Of a stretch of DNA of 24,262 nt, positions 1 to 8,493 are shown in pieces. The translations under genes and the position numbers were made by a program. This DNA is from a virus: positions 1-24,262 of IMG/VR virus record IMGVR_UViG_3300023444_000008; one strand, written 5' to 3'. A model generated the notes under the pieces. The model saw only the letters and a program-made list of their open reading frames with translations, was not told where the DNA came from and ran no database searches. Position 1 is the first letter of the stretch; each line of letters begins with the position of its first letter.

Positions 1-2
1 AG

Positions 3-1955
3 GAAAAGAAACCTGGACGCCCCAACATCCACGGCCTTATAACTTCTTACATAGAGACCGCCTACGGGGATGACGCCCGTATGATGAGGGCCTATGACTT
101 CGAGTATGCCGTAAGGTCTGCTGGTGATGACATTGACAAGGTTTCCATTACTCCGTTCCCTAATTACCGTACTTGGGAGATGGTTTCCCATCACCTTTAC
201 GCAGTGGATGACGGGAAATGTACCTTCAACGCCAAGATAGTCAAGAACCTTATCGGTAATGACCCAGGGGACAACCTTATTACCCACATAAACAGCCACA
301 ATCCGAGCATGATTGCCGCCGGAGCGAACAGGCTAAGTGGCGGTGATAAAGACGATGAACTCACTACCGGGGTTGAAGAGTGCATGGCCTCCGGTGTTCC
401 CATGCTTATGGTCGGTGTGTCTGGCATCGGTAAGACTACCAGGGTTAATAATTACTGCCGTAACAACGCAGAGCAGTTGGATATTAACCTGGCTCATGTT
501 GACCGTACTACCGTAATGGGGACGCCGGTTACGGCAGACCCTCTCAGTCTACTCAACGGGGATAGCCGTGAAGTCCTGGGAGAGAAAGACCCTATTTTCG
601 GGGAACTGAGCAAGATAGCCAAAGGGAAGGATATACCTTCGGCAGTGTCGCGTTTCGCTCCAGACTTGAACATAGCGAAGAAGGCCGAGGCAGCCGCCCA
701 AAAAGGCAGGCCCCTTGTCTTGTTCTTTGACGAGGTAAACAGGGGAAACTCTACTGTATGGAGCGCCGTGTTCGAGGCCGTTTCCGACCACAGGTACGGC
801 GGTGTGGAGTTCCCGGAAGACCTGGAAGTCAAGGTAGTATGCGCGGCGAATTTTGGGGAAGCCTACCAGGATGTGAACCGGCTTGACCCTGCCTTTGCCG
901 CCCGGTTCTGTATCTTCAACCACCCGGAAATCACGGATGAAGATGTGGAGGCCATCAAGAACTACTGGCGCTCAATAGACTATGACCGCCGGATAATGGA
1001 CTTCCTTGACACCCTGTCCCCGGATGAGTTCAAGGACTTAATCAGAAGTGTCGAGAGCCGGACAATGGAGAAATCCGCTTCTTCTACCAGGGGCTTCTCG
1101 GACTTCAACAGTGTCCTCAAGACCTTTGGGAAGACTGTGATGAGTGGCCGCCTTATCGACGGTGACAAGTTCCTATCGTTCTCCGTATGGTTGGGCGTAA
1201 CGGAGGACAGGGATGACGGAAACTACAGAGCAATACTGGATGACCTCATAACCAACTTGAACCGGATTCCGGCAAATTGGGCCGCCTATAACCAGGATGA
1301 CACTATTGACTTTGCCTCCAGAACCTACACGGCAGCCGCCTTTGTACGAGAAGCAAAGCAGACCGCCGAAGAGTGGAGTAAAGCCTACTCTATGACGGAT
1401 GAGACCCAACGCCCTGACCAGGTGAAATGGAACATAGACGCCATAAACAACATCAAAGAAAGCATCCGGTATTTCAATGACCGTGTGGCCGAATTGCGTA
1501 AGCACCAAATAGTCTCGATTCTAGGCCCTGGGACTATAACGGAGAACCTCATTATCCACTACAACAACGCTACAGGGGAAGAGAGAATTGAACTGCATGA
1601 AGTCAAGACTCCCGATCTGGCCGAGAAGTGGGTAGAACAGGAGATAACCCCGGCGAACCCGAGTGACTACTCCGAGAAGGCCGCCGCTATTGCCAGGGAG
1701 TACCATGACTTCTGGAAGAACAAGAAGCCTAAACTCCACACGGAAATCCTGAAGGCTCTGTTTTCAGCAATGAAGGCCGTACACCAGCAGATGTATGACT
1801 TCATTGCCATGTATCGTTCCGATACCACGGTGGCGGCTTTCTTTCAGGCAGCCGCAAGCCCGAAGGCCGACCGTGACATTGTAGAGGGAATCCTCGGTTT
1901 AGCCTGGGATGAAGACCAGGCCAAGGCATACTACAAAAAGCATAAGAAGAAATAA
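3..1955 (+). CDS. MoxR-like AAA+ ATPase, probably tandem-domain (5' end outside window)
   Basis: The reading frame is open to the left edge, so the ATG at 81 is probably internal. A complete AAA+ module is visible: Walker A GVSGIGKTT at nt 414-440, Walker B LVLFFDEVN ending at nt 740 with its Asp-Glu at 729-734, a sensor-1 Asn at 849-851 and a candidate arginine finger in DPAFAARF (Arg at 903). A lid-like helical region around nt 1080-1250 and about 220 more mostly helical residues follow. The segment before Walker A (nt 20-300, with FPNYRTWEMVSHHL) resembles the C-terminal lid of a MoxR-type ATPase, which suggests a first AAA module beyond the edge. MoxR ATPases work with VWA-domain partners in remodelling complexes. 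Such a partner is encoded three genes downstream. The AAA identity is firm; the tandem arrangement and assembly role are inference. Confidence 0.85.
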   Translation, partial: EKKPGRPNIHGLITSYIETAYGDDARMMRAYDFEYAVRSAGDDIDKVSITPFPNYRTWEMVSHHLYAVDDGKCTFNAKIVKNLIGNDPGDNLITHINSHNPSMIAAGANRLSGGDKDDELTTGVEECMASGVPMLMVGVSGIGKTTRVNNYCRNNAEQLDINLAHVDRTTVMGTPVTADPLSLLNGDSREVLGEKDPIFGELSKIAKGKDIPSAVSRFAPDLNIAKKAEAAAQKGRPLVLFFDEVNRGNSTVWSAVFEAVSDHRYGGVEFPEDLEVKVVCAANFGEAYQDVNRLDPAFAARFCIFNHPEITDEDVEAIKNYWRSIDYDRRIMDFLDTLSPDEFKDLIRSVESRTMEKSASSTRGFSDFNSVLKTFGKTVMSGRLIDGDKFLSFSVWLGVTEDRDDGNYRAILDDLITNLNRIPANWAAYNQDDTIDFASRTYTAAAFVREAKQTAEEWSKAYSMTDETQRPDQVKWNIDAINNIKESIRYFNDRVAELRKHQIVSILGPGTITENLIIHYNNATGEERIELHEVKTPDLAEKWVEQEITPANPSDYSEKAAAIAREYHDFWKNKKPKLHTEILKALFSAMKAVHQQMYDFIAMYRSDTTVAAFFQAAASPKADRDIVEGILGLAWDEDQAKAYYKKHKKK

Positions 1956-1965
1956 GGGGTTACGG

Positions 1966-2403
1966 ATGGATGTCTACTCTATCGAAATAGAAAGACTCCT
2001 GGAAAACCTGAAGATAGAAGACTCTGGAGAAGAGTACATTTACAAGGACGGTGGACACACTGTTATTGCTGATATTGAAACGATAGAAGTCTCGGAACTC
2101 TTGAAAAGGCTCCGGGACTCAATCTATGTCAATAAATACCTATCAGCCAAGCAGGGAGTCCGGGTTTTCTTGCGGAAAATCCCGGTTCCAGGTATGCCGG
2201 TCTTCGTGAATTTGAACTTCTTGTTTCCGGTTCGGAAGATGTTCAGCACCAGGCTACAGGCATCAATCGACATGGTACAGGTTTTCAAGGATGGCAGGCC
2301 CACTACTTTCCTGTCGCTACCGGCGGCTATGGGGTTCTTGTCCAGAACTGAGTATGTGGACTCCCTGGAGGCCCTTGTGGACATGGGAGGCAAGAATGGC
2401 TAA
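1966..2403 (+). CDS. Hypothetical protein between AAA ATPase and metallopeptidase-like gene
   Basis: This protein of 145 residues belongs to no family I recognise. The start at 1966 was chosen because TAAGGGG at 1953-1959 gives a Shine-Dalgarno match seven bases before the ATG; an upstream in-frame start would run back into the ATPase gene. The N-terminal half is acidic and probably helical (IEIERLLENLKIEDSGEEY). The middle is hydrophobic and beta-like (VRVFLRKIPVPGMPVFVNLNF). I see no signal peptide, transmembrane segment or catalytic motif. The next gene starts inside its stop region (ATG at 2396), so the two are probably translationally coupled. Its conserved-looking position inside the ATPase/metallopeptidase/VWA module suggests an adaptor or accessory subunit, which is inference from context only. 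Confidence 0.7.
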   Translation: MDVYSIEIERLLENLKIEDSGEEYIYKDGGHTVIADIETIEVSELLKRLRDSIYVNKYLSAKQGVRVFLRKIPVPGMPVFVNLNFLFPVRKMFSTRLQASIDMVQVFKDGRPTTFLSLPAAMGFLSRTEYVDSLEALVDMGGKNG

Positions 2404-3769
2404 GTACAACACCATAAGGCAACTGGCCCAGGCCGCCTTCGCAAAGATCACTACCATGAAGGACTTGCCTAAAGACGATCCTCTACCGCCGCCTTTTCTA
2501 TCTTTGACACTTGACAGTGATCCTATCTTCAATATAGGGCTGGATGTTCATGTGGAAAAGGGGGTTTACCGTTTCTCTAGGGCCATGTACTCCAATGAGT
2601 ATCAGTCGGTGGCGGTGAAAGAACGGCTGGAGAGAGGCAAGAAAGGCCAGGCCCTCGCAGACACTCTCCTGAAGGACGCCAACATAATGGCTATCTACAG
2701 TGAGTTGGAGGCGGCGGCCATAAAGCATGTGGTGGCAAAGATTCCAGACTACTACAAGGTCTTTAACTTCCTTCTGAGGGACTACAATAACGCGAATTGC
2801 GACACTCTGGCCGTGGGGTGGCACAAGACAAAGAAGCGATTCATTCTCTACATCAATCGAACTTTCGTGGTGAGTGCCGCCATTCAAAACCTTATTGGTG
2901 GCCGTGGGATAGGCCCCATCAAACGATTAAGGAAAGTCGGTGGTGGCTACCCTGCTGACCTGGCTTTGATTCTCGATGTGGCCGGTAACTTCCTCCATGA
3001 AGTCGGTCACGTTATTTTTCGGCATGTAGGTAAGAACGTGCAGGAATACAAAGACCTGGATCATGGGTTTGTAAACACCTACGCCGATACCGTGGTGGAC
3101 GCCAATGTCAGAGCCAGGATCGACTACTTGATCGAAAGCGGGATGAAATACGGGATTCCCAAAGACCCCCAGGAAGCCCTGAAGAAAGTCAGCATGTTCT
3201 CTTTACCGAGTTATGGTATGGCTGACATCATATCCTACAAGGTCAACGGCGCAACCAGATCCGATGTTTATGACATGATCTACCTCCACAGGAAGCCCTC
3301 GGGAGTGGACATGAGGCAGATGTCGAAAGTGAGACAGGACGATTTCGATGACCTATTGCCGGATGTGGCTTATCCAGGAATCCTCTTGGTGAATCCGTTC
3401 TCTCTGGTTCTCCAGGGAGTCCCGCAAATGGTGATATTCAAGATTATGAAGTACTTCCTGTCCTTCTTCGACAAGGAACAGATCAAGCCCGGCAAGAAGA
3501 AGATACCGCCCCCGAAGTTGGGAGACCCGCCGCCCCCGCCGCCGCAACCGGGACAGGGAGCGCCGCCGGGAGAGAAATCGGTGGAAATAGACCTGAAAGT
3601 CGGTGATTATGTGGTCTACGCCGAGACCGGGACAGCCGCGACAGTGACAGCCGTTCATGACGATGGAACCTATGACATCGAGGATCACGGCATATCCCCG
3701 CAAGAGTTATATGATGAAATTCTGAAGGACAAAGGGATTGACCCGAAGACAGGAAAGGAACTGAAATGA
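2396..3769 (+). CDS. HExxH metallopeptidase-like protein (DUF2201 N-terminal type)
   Basis: This protein of 457 residues carries a zinc-metallopeptidase signature, LHEVGHVIFRH, with His201-Glu202-x-x-His205 as likely metal ligands and catalytic Glu. Asp231 or Asp235 in YADTVVDANVRARID is a candidate third ligand. The arrangement recalls the putative metallopeptidase domain that in bacterial DUF2201 proteins sits N-terminal to a VWA-like domain. Here the VWA part is encoded by the next gene, overlapping by ATGA. Residues after about 360 form a Lys/Pro-rich linker containing a run of prolines, followed by a small beta-rich C-terminal domain (VGDYVVYAETGTAATVTAV). The start at 2396 has GGGAGG just upstream and overlaps the previous stop. 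No target is known, and the HExxH fold could be structural rather than proteolytic. Confidence 0.7.
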   Translation: MAKYNTIRQLAQAAFAKITTMKDLPKDDPLPPPFLSLTLDSDPIFNIGLDVHVEKGVYRFSRAMYSNEYQSVAVKERLERGKKGQALADTLLKDANIMAIYSELEAAAIKHVVAKIPDYYKVFNFLLRDYNNANCDTLAVGWHKTKKRFILYINRTFVVSAAIQNLIGGRGIGPIKRLRKVGGGYPADLALILDVAGNFLHEVGHVIFRHVGKNVQEYKDLDHGFVNTYADTVVDANVRARIDYLIESGMKYGIPKDPQEALKKVSMFSLPSYGMADIISYKVNGATRSDVYDMIYLHRKPSGVDMRQMSKVRQDDFDDLLPDVAYPGILLVNPFSLVLQGVPQMVIFKIMKYFLSFFDKEQIKPGKKKIPPPKLGDPPPPPPQPGQGAPPGEKSVEIDLKVGDYVVYAETGTAATVTAVHDDGTYDIEDHGISPQELYDEILKDKGIDPKTGKELK

Positions 3770-5397
3770 CCTATAGACCTCCTGCGGGTTCACCCGTAAA
3801 GAACGTGGTAAAGTCCGACCTGAAGGTTATCTCTCCGGGAGGCCGGGTAAACACCCCATCAGACCCGAACTCTGCTATGGAGCCGGACATGGGTACGGAG
3901 AACGTATTCGATCCTAGAATACCGCCTCAACAGCAGCCGCCCCAACAGCCACAGCAGCCGCCTCAACAGAAGCCATCTCCTGCGACCGGCAGTTCCGGCG
4001 GCAAGGGAGAGCGAGACAAAGACAAGGAGAACCAGAACCAGGCCGGTGACTCTCCGTCCGGTGATCCCCAGGGAAGTTCCGATCCAGGGGACAAAGCAGA
4101 CGATCCTTCCGGCGGTTCCTCCGCTATGGGAGACAAGGACAGTGCCGGGAAGCCGGGAAAGGACTCTCAGGATGCCTCCCAGGGGGCCGGGAAGACCTCT
4201 CCAGGGGATCAAACTGGTCAGGGTGCGCCCTTACCCCCTCAGAAGGGTAAAACGCCTCCAGGGGCCTCTACGGGGCCAAAAACAGGAGACCCTACGAAGG
4301 GCCAAAAGCAAGGGGGCCAGGCAGGAGACCAGGGCGGCGGCCCTAAAACCAAGGGAGACATGCAGGATGAGTTGAATGACCTCATGGGGGCCTTGGAAGA
4401 GTTGGAAGGGAACCGGCGAGACTCGAAGTCCGGCAATCTCAAGAGCAATGATTCAGAAGGTTCTGACGGCGATTCCGGGGCCGATCCAGTAGCAGACGCT
4501 CCGGCAGATTCCGGTCTGGATGCCACTATCTCTGAGGCCGTGAACGCCGCCGCCGATCAACTGAACCAGCAGGCAGCAGACCCAAATTCTCCGGGAACTG
4601 GTGACAGTGGGGACAAAGGGAAACCCTCTGCTTCTGACGTTCTGAGTTCTATGGGGGCCGGTAACATTCCCGATGTGAGCAACTATGTCCGGGGACTGAA
4701 GAAGACTAAACTTGCAGACGATTGGAGGGGCCTGCTCAAGAAACTACTCCAAAAGGCCGCCGGGATAAAAGAGGAACATTCTGCCATCACTCCAAGCAGG
4801 AGGATAGAAGGGCAATTTGGCCGGGAGATAGAGAAACCGGCTATCAGAAGGGTTATTATCTCTGTGGACTGCTCTGCCTCGATGGGGCCGGAGCAATTTC
4901 GCCAAGTGTTCGCAGAGTTGAAGAAATTAGGCTCTCACAGTATCATCAAGAAGCACATGAAGAAATCCGAGATGTATTCTTTCATGTGGGGTTCTTTCGA
5001 TGACGGACTCAATGACCCGGAGCGAAGGCGCGAAATAGCCAAAGACAATCTGGAGAGATTGCCGGGCAAGGGGTTCAGTGAGAATATCGTTTCCCAAATG
5101 CTTACGAAGAAGTTAAAAGGCATACGGGCGAGAGAGGGAACGGACTTTATCGGCTTCCATGCTGCCATGCTGAAAGTAGCGCCAAAGCCTGACATGGTTA
5201 TGGTGATGACGGACGGCGAGTTTTGGAATGAGACCGTATCGGGCGAAGAAGCAGCCGTTAAAAGGCTTCTGGCCCGGCTTTCAAAGAGTGGTCGGCTTAT
5301 TTGGGTGCTTGTCGGCTCCCGCTACAAGCCAGACATAAGGAGGCTAGACCCTCGGTTTCAGTCTCACACTATCGAGATTCGGGGTTCAGCAAAATAG
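3766..5397 (+). CDS. VWA-domain protein with long disordered N-terminus
   Basis: This protein of 543 residues has two parts. Residues 1 to about 300 are low-complexity: a Pro/Gln run near residues 50-67, then Gly/Asp/Ser/Lys-rich sequence, almost certainly disordered. From about residue 310 there is a folded domain. It opens with a helical segment and a SRR motif like the end of the DUF2201 metallopeptidase domain, followed by a VWA fold. The metal-ion-dependent adhesion site is complete: Asp368-x-Ser370-x-Ser372 in VDCSASMG, Thr459 in REGTDF and Asp483 in MTDGEFW. The start overlaps the previous stop as ATGA. VWA proteins of this kind are partners of MoxR ATPases; in the archaeal virus ATV a MoxR protein and a VWA protein are a known pair. 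A role in virion assembly here is inference. Confidence 0.85.
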   Translation: MTYRPPAGSPVKNVVKSDLKVISPGGRVNTPSDPNSAMEPDMGTENVFDPRIPPQQQPPQQPQQPPQQKPSPATGSSGGKGERDKDKENQNQAGDSPSGDPQGSSDPGDKADDPSGGSSAMGDKDSAGKPGKDSQDASQGAGKTSPGDQTGQGAPLPPQKGKTPPGASTGPKTGDPTKGQKQGGQAGDQGGGPKTKGDMQDELNDLMGALEELEGNRRDSKSGNLKSNDSEGSDGDSGADPVADAPADSGLDATISEAVNAAADQLNQQAADPNSPGTGDSGDKGKPSASDVLSSMGAGNIPDVSNYVRGLKKTKLADDWRGLLKKLLQKAAGIKEEHSAITPSRRIEGQFGREIEKPAIRRVIISVDCSASMGPEQFRQVFAELKKLGSHSIIKKHMKKSEMYSFMWGSFDDGLNDPERRREIAKDNLERLPGKGFSENIVSQMLTKKLKGIRAREGTDFIGFHAAMLKVAPKPDMVMVMTDGEFWNETVSGEEAAVKRLLARLSKSGRLIWVLVGSRYKPDIRRLDPRFQSHTIEIRGSAK

Positions 5398-5401
5398 TAT
5401 C

Positions 5402-5430
5402 TTGACAAACTGAACGGAGAGATGTACTAT
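5402..5430 (+). promoter_or_regulatory. Candidate sigma-70-type promoter at the protease gene start
   Basis: A perfect -35 box TTGACA at 5402-5407 is followed by a 17-base spacer and TACTAT at 5425-5430, which matches TATAAT at four of six positions. The -10 overlaps the annotated ATG (5429), so transcription would start near 5437 inside the gene. Such a message would serve downstream genes, including the capsid gene, or use the in-frame ATG at 5513. The same stretch contains GGAG at 5416-5419, the ribosome binding site of the annotated start. It may be a chance match. Confidence 0.35.
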
Positions 5431-7018
5431 GTTAGTAACGGATGTATATTACCCGGAAGAGGCTTCCCCACTTGTGGAAGACACTAAAAAGCCTCGACGC
5501 AAAGGTGTAATAATGACCGTGAAAGGCCCCTTCGGTAAGACTGAGGCCAAAAACAAGAACGATAGGATTTACACCAATGCCCTTTGGGACAGTATTCTGT
5601 CAAAGCCGGACATTCAGGACAGGCTCAAGGAGAGGGCGGTCTTCGGAGAAGCAGACCACCCGCAAACTCTTTTTCCGGCTCTGACCCGGATAAGCCACAT
5701 TGTAACGGCCCTGTCCCTGGACAAACAGAGCAATCAGATAATGGGGGAAGCCGATGTACTGGATACGCCCTCTGGCCGTATTATCAAGACTATCTATGAT
5801 GCCGGTGGAAAAATAGGCATCAGTTCTCGCGGGGCCGGAGGACTCCGTACCGAGGGAAATAAACAGATCGTAGATGAGAAGCAATACAGGTTCGGCGGTT
5901 TCGATTTCGTAGTGGAGCCGTCGATGGATAACGCCTACCCGAAGCGTATCCAGGAGTCTGTGGCCGGGATTCTCACTGAGTCAATAGACGAGGTAGAAAA
6001 GGACGTAGACTACTACCAGCAAATCCTCGAACGGATTTGCCCTGACGGGAATGTGAGGCTGGAAAGCGTGGACGGTCAACTTTGTGTCCTCCACGAAGGC
6101 CAGAACCTCATGGAGTCCGAGGCTCCAACCGAGGCTCCTACCAATCCCTCTGACACTTTCAGGGAGGCCGAGGGAGTAACGCAAGAAGCGAACACTTTTC
6201 GCAGCAAAGAGAAGTTTCTGCTCAAGCGTTTGCAGGAGATGAGGGAGGCATACGCCGATCTTCGCAAGAGGATGGCGCAAAACCCCATCACTGAGCAGGC
6301 TGTAACTGAGAGTGTTGAAGAGGGAGAGATTCAGCAACCGCAAGAAACACCCTCCGATTCACTCCAAGCAATACAACTCGAACAACATCGAGGGGAAATC
6401 GAGGCCCTTCGCCTGGAAATTCAGGAAGCCGAGACCGTCATTAGCGACCTTCAACGGCAAGTCATCGAGCAAGACAAGGTGATCCGTGAAGAAAGAAGAC
6501 GATCCAAGGCGGCTGAAACTCCGGCCACTATCGAGGAAAGCACCGAGTACAAGACCTTGGTGGAACAGGTGGCCGACTACCAGAGCAAACTCGAATCCTC
6601 CGAGATGGAAAACAACGTCACTGAGAAACGGGTTCAATCCCTGCAAGAAAGCAACAAGAGGCTGAAGGCCCAGGTTGCTCAAGACCAAGGCAAAATGGAA
6701 GAACTGCAAGAGGCTCTGATGGAACTGGAACAGGAAAACCTGGCCCTCTATATCGAGTACAAGGCTTCCGACCTGGCCCTGGATTCAAGCAAGTTGGTTG
6801 ACGCTCTACCCTCGAACCCTTCCAGAGAGGACGTTGACAAAGTGGCCTCTTTGATGGTGGAGAGCCGCACCAAGCAAACCTTCGGTGAGGACTTGCCACT
6901 ATTCGGAGAGAGTAACAAAGCACCTGGACAGGCCGGTCAGAAGGTTATCGTTGAAAGCCGGTCTCCCAAGAGTGGAACCAAAAGCCGTATCTCAGGCATG
7001 ATCGGCAAACTAAAATAG
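5429..7018 (+). CDS. Prohead core protease fused to scaffold
   Basis: This protein of 529 residues has a T4 gp21-like protease at residues 1 to about 175 and a long coiled-coil domain behind it. Protease features are GEADHPQ with likely catalytic His77, GISSRGAGG with Ser132/Ser133, and FDFVVEPS with Asp159 as the third-residue candidate. These fit the herpesvirus-type serine protease fold of prohead proteases. Residues about 235-450 are rich in Glu/Gln/Lys/Leu heptads, and the protein ends in a basic tail (SRISGMIGKLK), as expected of a scaffold like T4 gp22. In T4 the two are separate genes. Leu-x-Glu cleavage motifs LTE184-S and LME229-S lie between the parts, so self-release is plausible. 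GGAG lies nine bases before the ATG. Identity as protease is firm, scaffold role strong. Confidence 0.88.
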   Translation: MLVTDVYYPEEASPLVEDTKKPRRKGVIMTVKGPFGKTEAKNKNDRIYTNALWDSILSKPDIQDRLKERAVFGEADHPQTLFPALTRISHIVTALSLDKQSNQIMGEADVLDTPSGRIIKTIYDAGGKIGISSRGAGGLRTEGNKQIVDEKQYRFGGFDFVVEPSMDNAYPKRIQESVAGILTESIDEVEKDVDYYQQILERICPDGNVRLESVDGQLCVLHEGQNLMESEAPTEAPTNPSDTFREAEGVTQEANTFRSKEKFLLKRLQEMREAYADLRKRMAQNPITEQAVTESVEEGEIQQPQETPSDSLQAIQLEQHRGEIEALRLEIQEAETVISDLQRQVIEQDKVIREERRRSKAAETPATIEESTEYKTLVEQVADYQSKLESSEMENNVTEKRVQSLQESNKRLKAQVAQDQGKMEELQEALMELEQENLALYIEYKASDLALDSSKLVDALPSNPSREDVDKVASLMVESRTKQTFGEDLPLFGESNKAPGQAGQKVIVESRSPKSGTKSRISGMIGKLK

Positions 7019-7027
7019 GAGTGAATT

Positions 7028-8470
7028 ATGTCCGACCAAGTGACAATGGAAATCTACAATGAACAAACCGCCGAGGTTTTCGGCCAGGCCGCACCCTTGG
7101 TCGAGGGCCGGTGGAAAGAACACTGCGATGGCATCCGAGAGGCTATCCCCGAGATCGGGGATTGGGAAATAGCCACTACCGCCATCTGCCTCGAAAACGT
7201 CTACAAGCAGTACCGCCGTAACATGGGCATGGACATGGATGCCCTGCTGGAATCCTCCAACACCGGAGCCATCGCAAACTTTATCAGACACGGTTTCGAC
7301 ATCATTGCCGCCGTGATGCCGAGTCTCATCGCCAACGATGTCATCTCGATCCAGCCGTTGACCCGGCGCAAAGGTGAAATCTTCTACCAGGAATACCACT
7401 ACGGCACGACCAAGGGCCGGGTGACTTCCGGGGACAAGATGTTCGCCAGGGATGTAGTCGGAAACGCCGAAATCTGGTACAGCCATGAAACCGTGCCGGA
7501 GGAACTGGTAGCGACCAACGGTGGAGTCGCGGGAGCCGGGCCTTTCGCCGGTAAAGCCGACGATGCTCTGCCGGGCGTGGCCGGTACTATGGTTCTCAAG
7601 ATGGCGAAGGACGGCGGTGGATTCCTGACCGCCACCGATGACGGAGCCGGGAACCTGACCGGAGCCGATGTCAATGCCGGAACCTGGAACCGGGAGACCG
7701 GGGACATCACCGTGACCTGGAACAGCAACGCCGCCGCCAATGCCGAATTGCTGGCTACCTACCGTTGCGACTTCGAGAGAAACCCCGAGAACATTCCCGA
7801 AGTAGACCTGTCCATCTCCAGCGAGAGCGTGGAAGCCCTTTCCAGGGCGCTCCGTTGCAAATACACCCTGGACTTCGGGTACGACATGCAGGAAGCCTTC
7901 GGGCTGAACCCGGAACAACTGCTTTCGACCGGCCTGGCCTCCGAGATTCGCAAGGAGATCGACGGCGAACTGTTGCAGTTCCTTCTGGACAGTGCCGAGG
8001 CTCCAGCCCCGACCGTGTGGAACAGTGCTGCCGGTGGCGGTATTTCCTACGCCGAACACAAGTGGACTTTTATCGACAGCATCATCGAAGCGTCCAACAA
8101 CATCTTCGACGCTACCCGCCGGGCCGCCGGTACTTTCATCATCGCCGGAATGGGTGTCTGCAACGTCCTCGAAAGCCTGACGCCGCGCTTCCAGAGACAG
8201 GGCAAGGTTCAGTCCGGGCCTCACTTCCTGGGAACGCTGGACAACACCTGGCGCATTTACAAGAACCCCTTCTTCGACCGCAACACTTACCTGGTCGGCT
8301 ACAAGGGCGACCTGTGGATCGAGGCCGGTTGCGTGTACGCTCCGTACATGCCGGTTTTCATGACCAGGCCGATCATGCTGGACGATTTCATCAACCGGCG
8401 TGGTATCAAGACCAGTTACGCCAAGCACAAAGTCAACGGTCTTTTCTACTCGGTCGGTCAGATCGCCTAG
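7028..8470 (+). CDS. Major capsid protein (T4 gp23-like)
   Basis: This protein of 480 residues is close in size to T4 gp23 and follows the protease-scaffold gene, the usual place. It has the gp23-type layout: an N-terminal part with candidate propeptide, an N-arm with MPSLIANDVISIQPL, a central region (EALSRALRCKYTLDFGYDMQE) and a C-terminal part ending in FYSVGQIA. Two Leu/Ile-x-Glu sites fit the T4 prohead protease rule, IRE38-A and LLE75-S; the second would remove a propeptide close in length to the 65 residues removed in T4. Residues about 183-250 look like an inserted beta domain (DDGAGNLTG, then RETGDITVTW). AGGAG at 7017-7021 precedes the ATG by six bases. Codons are strongly biased to C/G endings, as expected for the most abundant virion protein. 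Confidence 0.9.
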   Translation: MSDQVTMEIYNEQTAEVFGQAAPLVEGRWKEHCDGIREAIPEIGDWEIATTAICLENVYKQYRRNMGMDMDALLESSNTGAIANFIRHGFDIIAAVMPSLIANDVISIQPLTRRKGEIFYQEYHYGTTKGRVTSGDKMFARDVVGNAEIWYSHETVPEELVATNGGVAGAGPFAGKADDALPGVAGTMVLKMAKDGGGFLTATDDGAGNLTGADVNAGTWNRETGDITVTWNSNAAANAELLATYRCDFERNPENIPEVDLSISSESVEALSRALRCKYTLDFGYDMQEAFGLNPEQLLSTGLASEIRKEIDGELLQFLLDSAEAPAPTVWNSAAGGGISYAEHKWTFIDSIIEASNNIFDATRRAAGTFIIAGMGVCNVLESLTPRFQRQGKVQSGPHFLGTLDNTWRIYKNPFFDRNTYLVGYKGDLWIEAGCVYAPYMPVFMTRPIMLDDFINRRGIKTSYAKHKVNGLFYSVGQIA

Positions 8471-8493
8471 TGAAATCAACGGCGTGAAACTAT

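Noticed and set aside
1909-1965. Upstream in-frame start for the 145-residue hypothetical protein
   Set aside because: It would overlap the ATPase gene by 47 bases and add a basic sequence that is a shifted reading of the ATPase end; TAAGGGG is well placed for 1966.
2511-2538. TTGACA, 16-base spacer and TATAGG, promoter-like
   Set aside because: It lies within the HExxH gene, with a weak second box and no gene start nearby, so chance is more likely.
7765-8487. A 240-codon + strand frame inside the capsid gene
   Set aside because: The Arg/Gln/Pro-rich translation is typical of a shifted reading of a GC-biased gene.
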